Positions 1 through 6,731 of a stretch of DNA of 26,702 nucleotides are shown in pieces. Below the pieces are notes generated by a model. It saw only the letters and a program-made list of their open reading frames with translations, was not told the DNA's origin and made no database searches. The stretch comes from an uncultured Verrucomicrobiales bacterium (GTDB lineage: Bacteria > Verrucomicrobiota > Verrucomicrobiia > Verrucomicrobiales > Akkermansiaceae). The stretch spans positions 1-26,702 of the forward strand of contig CALBJX010000052.1 in assembly GCA_937893015.1 (NCBI GenBank). The letters run 5' to 3'. Within the stretch, counting starts at the first letter, position 1; each line of letters starts with the position of its first letter. The position numbers were made by a program, and so were the translations under genes.

Positions 1-77
1 AGACAGGTTTTTGAAATTCCGCGCGGCGCAGCCGCGCCTAAATTTGACTTCGTACTTCGTACATCGTACTTCGTACA
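1..77. repeat. Partial heptad-arm inverted-repeat element (element D, right part)
   Basis: This is the right-hand part of an element cut by the window edge. Positions 21-37 form a perfect hairpin (GCGCGGC, loop GCA, GCCGCGC). A short linker CTAAATTTGA follows, then a 31-base arm at 47-77 made of four 7-base units. Read on the minus strand, each unit is a variable dinucleotide plus TACGA, with dinucleotides TG, AG, TG, AG. The hairpin plus linker matches the left end of the element at 4867-5061 in reverse orientation. The arm ends 21 bases beyond the miaA stop codon. No coding potential is seen. Confidence 0.75.
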
Positions 78-98
78 TCCCTACAAATCCCCCTTTGC

Positions 99-1016
99 CT
101 ACTTCTGCATCCCGAGGCGTGCGGCGATGGCGTCTGCAAGGGCGGCGGGGGTGGCGTCTTCGGCTACGGGGAGGCGCGTGAGCCACGTTTCACGCCGCAG
201 CCAGGTGCGCTGCCGCTTGGCATATTGGCGGGTGACAAGGGCAAGGGCGGGCGTGAGCTCGCGGCGCGTGAGGGTGCCCGCCAGATAGGCGCGGATGAGG
301 TCCAGTCCCAGTGTCTTGGCGGCGGTGGGGGAGAGGGGGACGTCTTCCAGCGCGGCGACCTCCTCGATGGCGCCGTTGCGGAGCATCTCACGGCTGCGGG
401 CGGCGATGCGGGCGTCCAGCGCTTCCGTCTCACGCTCCAGCGAGAAGCCCGGGCCTGCGGGTTCCGTCCAGTTGTTTTTCCAATGGGAGAGCGGTTTGCC
501 ACCCGTGAGCACGATCTCGAGGTTGCGGACGACGTAGCGCGGGTTGCAGAGGTCGGTGGCTTCTGCGCCCTCAGGGTCGGCTTCGCGCAGGCGGCGCACG
601 CATTCGTCCAAGGGCAGGGCGGTCAGCTCCGCTCGCACAGCGGGGTCGCTCGGCGGGGCAGGGGAGATGCCGTGCGAGATGAACTTCACATACAGCCCGC
701 TGCCGCCCGTGACGATGGGGCGTTTCCCGCGCATTTGAATATCCGCAATCGCTTCCTGCGCACGGCGGGCGTGTTCCGCGGCGTCATTCGGCTCCGTGGG
801 CTCCAGGATGCCGATGAGGTGGTGCGGCACGGCGGCCAGCTCTTCCGCGCTCGGTGACGCCGTCAGCACGGGCATTTTTTTGTAAATCTGGTATGCATCC
901 GCCGAGACGATTTCCGCCGCCCCCAGCCGCTGTGCCAGCGCGACCGCCACGGCACTCTTGCCGCAGCCCGTCGGACCGAGAATGAAAACGGGGCGTAACT
1001 CAGCGGCAGCTGTCAT
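99..1016 (-). CDS. miaA: tRNA dimethylallyltransferase MiaA
   Basis: MiaA transfers a dimethylallyl group to the N6 of adenosine 37 in tRNAs that read UNN codons, an anticodon-loop modification that supports decoding accuracy. The 305-residue length is typical of the family. The sequence shows a Walker A P-loop GPTGCGKS (residues 14-21), the substrate-site region DAYQIYK (40-46, in place of the usual DSxQVY), the VTGGSGLYVK motif (about 102-111), and a C-terminal RQYAKRQRTW segment typical of the family. A longer open frame extends upstream, but the family N-terminus matches the ATG at 1016. That ATG overlaps the stop codon of the upstream DUF805 gene (TGATG), which suggests translational coupling. 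No Shine-Dalgarno sequence is visible. The gene is last in a minus-strand series and is followed by the repeat arm at 47-77. Identity is secure. Confidence 0.95.
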   Translation of the reverse strand: MTAAAELRPVFILGPTGCGKSAVAVALAQRLGAAEIVSADAYQIYKKMPVLTASPSAEELAAVPHHLIGILEPTEPNDAAEHARRAQEAIADIQMRGKRPIVTGGSGLYVKFISHGISPAPPSDPAVRAELTALPLDECVRRLREADPEGAEATDLCNPRYVVRNLEIVLTGGKPLSHWKNNWTEPAGPGFSLERETEALDARIAARSREMLRNGAIEEVAALEDVPLSPTAAKTLGLDLIRAYLAGTLTRRELTPALALVTRQYAKRQRTWLRRETWLTRLPVAEDATPAALADAIAARLGMQK

Positions 1017-1639
1017 CAGGCGAGGGGCTTTTGTCCGTAGCGGTTTTCCGCCTGCTGCGAGGGCCACAGAGTAAGGACGAAGAGGAAGAGCGCCAGCCCG
1101 TTGTTCACGTAGCCGAGCACACAGCAAATCTCGTCGAGCAGGGGGTAGGTGGGGAGCATTTCCAGATGGGCTGTGATGCTCGTCATGCTCTCGGCATCCC
1201 AGCTGAAGCTCTCATTCATCCACAGCCATTCCTGCACGCCCAGCATGAGCTGAAACCAGAAGATGCCGAAGATCACCGCAGTGATGCCAAAGGAAAGACC
1301 GAGCCACCAACCGCTCCACCCCACATCATGCAGGCGGCGCACAGACACCGCCAAGCCCGGCATGGCGGTGTAGAGGAGGAAGCAGAGGAGGACAAGCCCC
1401 CCCACAACGATGCCGATGTTCGCGCATAAGAGGTCCCCGCTCACCAGAACACCCACCAGCGCCGCCAAGGGCAGGAAAAGAATGATGCCTGTGCTGATGA
1501 GGAAGGAGAACAGCATAAAGCTCCAATACTCCCGACGCGTGCTGCGTCCACTCAGGCGGGCATAGTTTTCACGCTTGAGACAGCGGACAAAGCAGCCCCA
1601 CAGGGAGGTCGGCGGCAGAGGAGGAACAGGAGGCAACAT
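1016..1639 (-). CDS. DUF805 family membrane protein
   Basis: This 207-residue predicted inner-membrane protein belongs to DUF805, a family of unknown function. Family hallmarks are visible: GRSTRREYWSF (about 31-41) before the first membrane helix, RRLHDVGWSGWW in the middle, and a C-terminal ENRYGQKP motif. About four hydrophobic segments are present. The N-terminus is proline-rich and lacks the GYF and zinc-ribbon domains of its upstream paralogue at 1774-2670, so the pair looks like a gene duplication with domain loss or gain. Its stop codon overlaps the miaA start. A repeat element (1654-1771) separates it from the paralogue, so it may be transcribed independently; I see no convincing promoter. 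The family assignment is good and the function is unknown. Confidence 0.85.
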   Translation of the reverse strand: MLPPVPPLPPTSLWGCFVRCLKRENYARLSGRSTRREYWSFMLFSFLISTGIILFLPLAALVGVLVSGDLLCANIGIVVGGLVLLCFLLYTAMPGLAVSVRRLHDVGWSGWWLGLSFGITAVIFGIFWFQLMLGVQEWLWMNESFSWDAESMTSITAHLEMLPTYPLLDEICCVLGYVNNGLALFLFVLTLWPSQQAENRYGQKPLA

Positions 1640-1653
1640 GGGGATTTACCATT

Positions 1654-1771
1654 GACAGATTCTGAGATTTGTCGCGCTGCGCGCGAGGGAGGGATAAAAA
1701 AGAGCTGTGTGATTTGCTTTGCGTTGTCGAAAAAATCCTGCGCGAGGAGCGCGCCTATCTGACAATTTGTC
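1654..1771. repeat. Heptad-arm inverted-repeat element F
   Basis: This is an imperfect inverted repeat of about 118 bases that fills the gap between the two DUF805 genes. The plus-strand left arm begins with the 7-base units GACAGAT and TCTGAGA and runs into a hairpin core TCGCGC-TGC-GCGCGA (1672-1686). The right arm, read on the minus strand from 1771, begins GACAAAT, TGTCAGA and runs into GGCGCGC. The design matches the elements at 4867-5061, 6568-6735 and 18096-18228, but the unit sequence differs and the arms are shorter. The outer end is two bases from the stop codon of the 1774-2670 gene. It is more degenerate than the others, hence the lower confidence. Confidence 0.55.
1734..1754 (-). 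terminator. Hairpin with T-run downstream of the GYF/DUF805 gene
   Basis: On the minus strand a short stem (GCGCG, loop of 5, CGCGC; 1740-1754) is followed by AGGATTTTTTCG. This resembles an intrinsic terminator. It lies inside repeat element F, 20 bases past the stop codon of the upstream gene. The stem is only five base pairs, so termination is probably partial. Confidence 0.4.
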
Positions 1772-1773
1772 CA

Positions 1774-2670
1774 TCAAAGACTCGGTCCGTACTTGTTCGG
1801 CCCCTTCTTCGTGGGCAGGAGGAAACAGACGAAGAGATAGATGCCGCTGACGCACAGGATGAAGAAGCCTGATACCAAAGCAGCCGCTGCGGTCATGACG
1901 GCTGCATGGTTGCTCCCCAATGCTTCCGCCAGCAGGTCGGCATCCGCGCCTACGCTCCACAGGGTCCACCCGAACCAACCGACACCGCCGAAGCAGAGGA
2001 CCAAGCCCAAGGCATACCACAGCAACGCGGCGGCGCTGCGCCCCGTATCATGCAGACGGCGGACGGTGACGGCCAGGTAGGGCAGCAGGAACAGGAGGGC
2101 AACGCCATATTCGGTGAGCGTGCCGCCGATGAGGGTGCTGAGATGCGGTCGGAGGAGCGCTATCATGTCCGGCACGTCTTCCGCTCCCCTCAGTTGCTCC
2201 TGCAAATCAACCGGGTAATCGAAGTAAAGCGTCATCGTGAGCTCGATGACGAACTGCGCCACATGGCCGATGACGAGGTAGAAGAGATAAAAGCTCCAGA
2301 ACTCCGTGCGGGTCGCGCGCCCGCGGAAGCAGACGTAGCGGCGCATGCAGGAAAGGAAGTTGAGCCACAGATTGCCCGTGCCGGGGTGCAGGGTTTTGCC
2401 GCAGTGCGGGCATTCGGCGGGCGTTTCCGTGGCGACAATCTCCTGCCCGCAGAAGGGGCAGTTGCCCAGCGTGCGCGGACCGACGGGCGGCGGCACGGCT
2501 TCTCCCTCTTCCCCGAGATTCAGCTCGCGGTAGGGGTGCCAGCTCGTCTCGCCCGCAGCGGCGGCGAGGGTGTCATCATCAATGGCGCCGGAAGTGCGCA
2601 GAGCACGAAGCTCGTCGGCGGAATAAGGACCCTGTGGCTTGCGGTCGGGGGAGAGATAGAAGTATTTCAT
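1774..2670 (-). CDS. GYF_2 / zinc-ribbon / DUF805 membrane protein
   Basis: This 298-residue protein has three visible modules. Residues 1-50 (MKYFYL...QGPYSADELRAL...TSWHPY) match the bacterial GYF_2 fold, a putative peptide-binding module. Residues 71-90 form a small zinc ribbon, CPFC at 71-74 and CPHC at 87-90. Residues from about 105 are a DUF805 membrane domain with RGRATRTEFWSF, VRRLHDTGRS and a C-terminal NKYGPSL motif. The start ATG at 2670 lies 4 bases after the stop of the upstream glycosidase-like gene, so the two are probably co-transcribed. The function is unknown. The cytoplasmic GYF and ribbon modules suggest a membrane-anchored protein-interaction role, which is inference only. 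Confidence 0.87.
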   Translation of the reverse strand: MKYFYLSPDRKPQGPYSADELRALRTSGAIDDDTLAAAAGETSWHPYRELNLGEEGEAVPPPVGPRTLGNCPFCGQEIVATETPAECPHCGKTLHPGTGNLWLNFLSCMRRYVCFRGRATRTEFWSFYLFYLVIGHVAQFVIELTMTLYFDYPVDLQEQLRGAEDVPDMIALLRPHLSTLIGGTLTEYGVALLFLLPYLAVTVRRLHDTGRSAAALLWYALGLVLCFGGVGWFGWTLWSVGADADLLAEALGSNHAAVMTAAAALVSGFFILCVSGIYLFVCFLLPTKKGPNKYGPSL

Positions 2671-2674
2671 GGTA

Positions 2675-4849
2675 TCAGGCGATTTTGGTGAGTTGAAGGG
2701 CGCGGATCATGCATTGGTTGAGCTCCCGGTTGGCATTGACACATCTCTCTGTGTACCGCAAGGAGAAGCAGTGCTTCCCTTCGGGGATGTCCAGCGTGAG
2801 GGCGGCGGTGAGAGCGTCGTTGTCCCATTGCCCGGCTTCCGTGTTGTGGGGGAGGACGAGCATGGCTGCGCTTTCGCCGTCGAGGAAGAGCTCGCGGAGG
2901 GCGCAGGTGTCGCCGTCGCGTTCCGAGGCGGTGGCGTTGGTGTAGTGAACGCGCAGGCGGTAGGTGCCCGCGGGGAGCCACACCTCTTCGTAGTCGAGGT
3001 GCGCGGTGTGGGGCTGCGTATCCAGCCATGCCTGCCCGTGCTCCACGTCGTATTCGGCCGCCGCGCCGATGCGGGCGGGAAGAAGTGTGTATTCCGCCCC
3101 CTCGGGTGCGCACTCAAAGGGTGCGCTCAGGGACGACACCTTTCCCTTGCCCACGGCCTGCACAGCATAGCGGTGGGTGCGGGTATCGGCGGCATCCAAG
3201 CAGCGGAAGCAGTCGAAGGTGGTGGCGAAGGCGCGGTCATCGCGGTAGATGCAGTAGGACTCCGCGCCCTCCACGGGGTGCCAGCTCAGACGCTCGCGGG
3301 CGGGGCTGTCCCACATGGGGGTGGGCAGGTCTTCCCCGGCTTCGGGGAAAACGGTGTCCTCTTCCGCGGCGTCCTCGGCCGGCATGAGCTGAATCTCGAT
3401 GAAAAGCCGCCCCTCCGTCTCCAGCGGGATGAGGGAGGAGCCGGGCTTGCCGTTCACCTTAACGGCGAGAATCTCCGTGCCGTAACCCTGCAGGTGGATA
3501 TCCACGACCATGTTGCGGATGCGCAACCCCGTCAGCCAGTGGTCGCCCGCATACTCCTTGGGCACGCAGGGGGAAATGAAGAGATTTTTCTGTTGGAATT
3601 GCAGGCCGAAAAGGCCGCGGTACACCGCGCCGAGCATGCCGCAGTCGCTCCAGAGCTGGCGGTCGGAGTTGAGCAGCGTGTCCTCCGCGCGCCCGGTTTC
3701 CGCATGGAAATTCTCCTTGTGCGTGCCGAAGGCCAGCGCCGCGCGCAGCAGGGAGGAGAGGGAGAAGGAAACGCCCGCCGTGTCCTGCAATTCCGCATGG
3801 GCGAGCATCACGAAGGCCTCGACAAAGGGCCAGACAGCGCGGTTGTGGTACGCCTCTTTCACGCTGCCCTTGTACGGCGCAAAGACGGGGGTGCCCCAAG
3901 GAGAGCGCGGCAGCTTTTTCATGGCGCGTGCCGCATGGTCGCCCGCCACGCCGCAGAGCACGGCCAGCGCGGTGGCGAGGCTGTCCGTGCGCTCGTCCAA
4001 ATGCCCGTCCGCGGTGAGCATCATGCCGTACCGCCCCGTGGCGGCGTTGTAAAAATGGTGTTGGATGGCGGCGGTGATGGCGGCGGATTCCGCCTGCATG
4101 GTTTCCGCCTCTGCCTTGCGCCCCAGCTGCTTGAGCAGCAGCGCGGCGATATGGCGGCCGATGGCGTGCAGCACATTGGTGCCGAAGGCATAGGACGCGC
4201 CGATGTCCGCCATGCTCGTGCCGTCGGGGTAGCTCTGGTTGCGCCAGTCGAGGAAGGAGGTTTCACCCGAACGCAGGGGGTGTTCATCCACAGGCGGCAG
4301 CACGCGGGCGTCCTCCTCCAAGGTCGCCAGTATCACATCCGCCGCCCATGCCGTCCACGTCGCATCGCCTGTCAGCTTGATGTAGCTCCAAGCCCCGAGA
4401 ATCCACGAGACGCGGTCGGTGGAGACAGGCCAGCCGCCGCCCGTGCCTGTGTCTTGCAGAATCACACCATCGCGCACGCGGCTTTCGAGGCTGCGGCGCA
4501 CAGCATCCGGCGCGGCGAGGGCACCGCCCAACGCGGCAGCATAGGCGATATCGCGCGTCCACACCGTGCTCCAGTTCGCGCCCGCCAGCAGCCCCGCCTC
4601 GCTCTCATTCTGAAAGAGCTCTTGCAGGGCAAGGGCGTAGGCCGCCGTGAGCACGGGGATGCTGCCGCGATAGGCAGCGCAGCCCGCAGGGGGCGGCGTC
4701 AGCTCCACACGGCGCACCTCGTTGCCGTTCTCCCGATATTCCAAGGCCTGCGCGGTGGCGCACACCTCCGTCCCGCCCTGCACCAAGCGGTGCGAGGTGA
4801 GACGATAGGCGGCATGTTCCGCCAAGGTCTTTTCGGGAGAGGAAGGCAT
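2675..4849 (-). CDS. Predicted cytoplasmic six-hairpin glycosidase-like protein
   Basis: This 724-residue protein has no signal peptide or membrane segment. The first 430 or so residues have the helical, Trp/Asp-rich character of (alpha/alpha)6 (six-hairpin) glycosidases: ANWSTVWTRDIAYAAALG at about 91-108 with WTRD at 97-100, SFLDWRNQSYPDG at 198-210, a VWPFVEAFVMLAHAE helix and a DSRQLW-like DRQLWSDCGMLGAVYRG segment. A beta-rich region follows, including a fibronectin III-like stretch (about 515-580, LSWHPVEGAESYCIYRD). A C-terminal jelly-roll or carbohydrate-binding-like domain comes last (LPAGTYRLRVHY, LDIPEGKHCFSLRYTE). The substrate is unknown; glycan or glycogen-type oligosaccharides are guesses. 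The ATG at 4849 sits 5 bases after a TATAAC -10-like box. The gene leads a four-gene minus-strand series ending with miaA. Confidence 0.7.
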   Translation of the reverse strand: MPSSPEKTLAEHAAYRLTSHRLVQGGTEVCATAQALEYRENGNEVRRVELTPPPAGCAAYRGSIPVLTAAYALALQELFQNESEAGLLAGANWSTVWTRDIAYAAALGGALAAPDAVRRSLESRVRDGVILQDTGTGGGWPVSTDRVSWILGAWSYIKLTGDATWTAWAADVILATLEEDARVLPPVDEHPLRSGETSFLDWRNQSYPDGTSMADIGASYAFGTNVLHAIGRHIAALLLKQLGRKAEAETMQAESAAITAAIQHHFYNAATGRYGMMLTADGHLDERTDSLATALAVLCGVAGDHAARAMKKLPRSPWGTPVFAPYKGSVKEAYHNRAVWPFVEAFVMLAHAELQDTAGVSFSLSSLLRAALAFGTHKENFHAETGRAEDTLLNSDRQLWSDCGMLGAVYRGLFGLQFQQKNLFISPCVPKEYAGDHWLTGLRIRNMVVDIHLQGYGTEILAVKVNGKPGSSLIPLETEGRLFIEIQLMPAEDAAEEDTVFPEAGEDLPTPMWDSPARERLSWHPVEGAESYCIYRDDRAFATTFDCFRCLDAADTRTHRYAVQAVGKGKVSSLSAPFECAPEGAEYTLLPARIGAAAEYDVEHGQAWLDTQPHTAHLDYEEVWLPAGTYRLRVHYTNATASERDGDTCALRELFLDGESAAMLVLPHNTEAGQWDNDALTAALTLDIPEGKHCFSLRYTERCVNANRELNQCMIRALQLTKIA

Positions 4850-4854
4850 GAAAG

Positions 4855-4860
4855 GTTATA
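4855..4860 (-). promoter_or_regulatory. -10-like box directly before the glycosidase-like gene
   Basis: On the minus strand TATAAC ends 5 bases before the ATG at 4849. The -35 position falls inside the heptad arm of element A and has no good TTGACA match, so this is only a candidate. If used, the mRNA would be leaderless. Confidence 0.35.
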
Positions 4861-4866
4861 GAGGAA

Positions 4867-5061
4867 TGTACGATTTACGATTTACGATGTACGAAGTCAA
4901 ATTTAGGCGCGGCAAAGCCGCGCAAGAAAAAGGGACAAAGGACGCAAAGCGCGTATGAAAGGCTAGCCGTTGATGAACGCTTTGCGTCCCTTTTACCTTT
5001 ATTCTTGCGAGCGTAGCGAGCGGAACTCAAACTTCGTACATCGTACATCGTACTTCGTACA
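4867..5061. repeat. Heptad-arm inverted-repeat element A (complete, 195 bp)
   Basis: This is a complete element with 31-base terminal inverted repeats at 4867-4897 and 5031-5061, which match at 28 of 31 positions. Each arm holds four units of variable dinucleotide plus TACGA. Reading inward, the dinucleotides are TG, TT, TT, TG on the left and TG, AG, TG, TG on the right. Inside the arms is a perfect hairpin GCGCGGC-AAA-GCCGCGC (4907-4923) on the left and a GCGAGCGTAGCGAGCG segment on the right. A central 12-base-pair stem (4940-4951 with 4978-4989) has GGCTAGCC in its loop. The right arm ends two bases from the purB stop codon. There is no open reading frame of note. Confidence 0.9.
4925..4989 (-). 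terminator. Hairpin terminator candidate downstream of purB
   Basis: The central stem of element A (GGACGCAAAGCG with CGCTTTGCGTCC) is followed on the minus strand by CTTTGTCCCTTTTTCTTG, a broken T-rich tract. It lies about 75-125 bases after the purB stop and could end the purB transcript. The 26-base loop is long for an intrinsic terminator, so confidence is moderate. Confidence 0.45.
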
Positions 5062-5063
5062 TG

Positions 5064-6488
5064 TTACAGAATCGCCCCCGGCGTATATCCCACACCCGCG
5101 GGATACTTGTCGGTCAGCTCGCGCACCATGGCGACGAAGGCATCCACCTGCGCGCCCGCCATGCCCGTGTCACCGGCGTTGGCATCGTAAATCTCTTGGA
5201 TTTCCTCGCGGGTGAGCTTCAGGCGGCCGTCGGCACCGAGGCGGTCGAGCAGGTCGTTCGTGGAGATGCAGCCGTTGCGCAGATCGTTGGAGACGGCCAC
5301 GGCATGCTCCTTAATCACCTCGTGCGCTTCCTCGCGGCCCACGCCGCGCTTCACGGCGGCCATCATGATGGTGGTCGTCATCAGGAAGGGCAGGTAGCGG
5401 TTCAGCTCCGTGCGGACGACAGGTTCGTACACCTGCATCTGGTCGAGCACCGTGATGAAAGTCTCAAACAGACCGTCGGCGGCAAGGAAGGCATCGGGCA
5501 GCACACAGCGGCGCACCACGGAGCAGGACACATCGCCCTCGTTCCACTGGTCGCCGATGATGCCGCCGATCATGGAAAGATGCCCCTTGAGGATGGCGTG
5601 GAAGCCGTTCACGCGCTCACAGGAACGCGGGTTCATCTTGTGGGGCATGGCGCTGGAGCCCGTCTGGCCCTTCGCAAAACCTTCGGTCACCAGCTCGTGC
5701 CCCACCATGAGGCGCCATGTCTTGCAGAAGGAAGAGGGGCCGGAAGAAAGGCCGACAAGCCCGGAGATGATTTCAAAATCCAGCGAGCGGGGGTAGACTT
5801 GCCCCACGTTGCTCCACTTGGCGGGGATGCCGAGGTGGGCGCAGATGCGGTCCTCCAGCTGATGCACGGTGTCCGCATTTTTGGCGAAGAGGGAGAGCTG
5901 GTCGAGCTGCGTGCCGACGGCGCCCTTGAGCCCGCGCACGCGGTAGCGCTCCGCCATGCTGAGCCAGGCGTGCGTCCAATGCACGATTTCCTCACCGAAC
6001 ATCGCGACGCGCTTGCCCATCGTCGTGGCCTGCGCGGCGACATTGTGCGTGCGGGCGGCGAATACGAGGTCGCGCCACGTGGTCGCGTGCTTCGCCATGC
6101 GGTCGAGCACGGCGACGGCCTTGTCGCGGATGATATCCATGGAGCGGCTGATTTGCAGCTGCTCGACGTTCTCCGTGAGGTCGCGGCTGGTCATGCCCTT
6201 GTGGATATGCTGGTGCCCCGCAAGGTCGCAGAACTCCTCGATACGGGCCTTCACGTCGTGGCGGGTGATGCGCTCGCGGGCGTTGATGGAGTCAATGTCG
6301 ACCTGCCCCTTCACGGCTTCATAGGCATCGATGGCCTCCTGCGGGATGTCGAGCCCGAGGTCTTTCTGGGCCTTCATCACGGCAATCCAGAACTCACGTT
6401 CCAGCACGATACGGCCCTCGGCGGACCAGACGGACTTCATGGCATCGGAGGCATAGCGGCCTGCCAGTACATTGGGGATGGCGTTCAT
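5064..6488 (-). CDS. purB: Adenylosuccinate lyase PurB
   Basis: PurB is a cytosolic fumarase/aspartase-superfamily enzyme. It catalyses two steps of purine synthesis: SAICAR to AICAR plus fumarate, and adenylosuccinate to AMP plus fumarate. The 474-residue protein shows TSRDLTEN (100-107), RTHNVAAQ with the likely catalytic His148, and the family signature GSSAMPHKMNP (277-287) on the mobile catalytic loop. The frame is open 12 codons further upstream, but the ATG at 6488 fits the family N-terminus. A strong promoter lies just upstream (6513-6541), and starting there leaves a leader of about 18 bases without a Shine-Dalgarno sequence. Downstream, the stop codon directly abuts repeat element A. 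No other purine genes are nearby. Confidence 0.95.
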   Translation of the reverse strand: MNAIPNVLAGRYASDAMKSVWSAEGRIVLEREFWIAVMKAQKDLGLDIPQEAIDAYEAVKGQVDIDSINARERITRHDVKARIEEFCDLAGHQHIHKGMTSRDLTENVEQLQISRSMDIIRDKAVAVLDRMAKHATTWRDLVFAARTHNVAAQATTMGKRVAMFGEEIVHWTHAWLSMAERYRVRGLKGAVGTQLDQLSLFAKNADTVHQLEDRICAHLGIPAKWSNVGQVYPRSLDFEIISGLVGLSSGPSSFCKTWRLMVGHELVTEGFAKGQTGSSAMPHKMNPRSCERVNGFHAILKGHLSMIGGIIGDQWNEGDVSCSVVRRCVLPDAFLAADGLFETFITVLDQMQVYEPVVRTELNRYLPFLMTTTIMMAAVKRGVGREEAHEVIKEHAVAVSNDLRNGCISTNDLLDRLGADGRLKLTREEIQEIYDANAGDTGMAGAQVDAFVAMVRELTDKYPAGVGYTPGAIL

Positions 6489-6512
6489 GGTTAAGAAAAA
6501 GTTAACGGACGT

Positions 6513-6541
6513 ATTGTAGCACAAAGCGTGGCAGGATTCAA
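6513..6541 (-). promoter_or_regulatory. purB promoter (TTGAAT-17-TACAAT)
   Basis: On the minus strand a -35 TTGAAT (6536-6541) and a -10 TACAAT (6513-6518) are separated by 17 bases, with a TGC extension before the -10. The predicted start, near 6506, leaves a leader of about 18 bases before the purB ATG. Confidence 0.75.
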
Positions 6542-6624
6542 TGCTATTCCCCGAAGCGGAGGGATTTGTGATAAGAAATATGTGATTTTTGATTTAGGAT
6601 TTAGAGATAAAGTCTCGCTACGCT

Positions 6625-6665
6625 CGAAAGGAAAAGACCTCGTCTGACAGTTTGTCAGACGAGGT
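6625..6665 (-). terminator. Terminator of the M42 aminopeptidase gene
   Basis: A perfect 13-base-pair stem (ACCTCGTCTGACA, loop of 3, TGTCAGACGAGGT; 6637-6665) is followed on the minus strand by CTTTTCCTTTCG. It sits about 70 bases past the M42 stop codon, inside repeat element B. Confidence 0.7.
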
Positions 6666-6670
6666 TGTTA

Positions 6671-6689
6671 ACCCTGCGGCGTCAGCCGC
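6671..6689 (-). repeat. Short palindromic module shared with 19581-19599
   Basis: On the minus strand the sequence GCGGCTGACGCCGCAGGGT matches the plus-strand sequence at 19581-19599 at 18 of 19 positions. In both places it lies downstream of a peptidase gene and just before a terminator hairpin. Confidence 0.7.
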
Positions 6690-6731
6690 ACGAATTTTCT
6701 AAATCAAAAATCACAAATCAAAAATTTCTTA

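Noticed and set aside
2669..4861. A 730-codon open frame on the plus strand opposite the glycosidase gene
   Set aside because: It is an antisense shadow caused by GC-rich codon use. The translation is low-complexity Gly/Arg/Ala/His text with no family motif, and the minus strand encodes a coherent protein.
4867..5061. CRISPR array
   Set aside because: The repeated unit is only 7 bases, there are no spacers of uniform length, and no cas genes are present.
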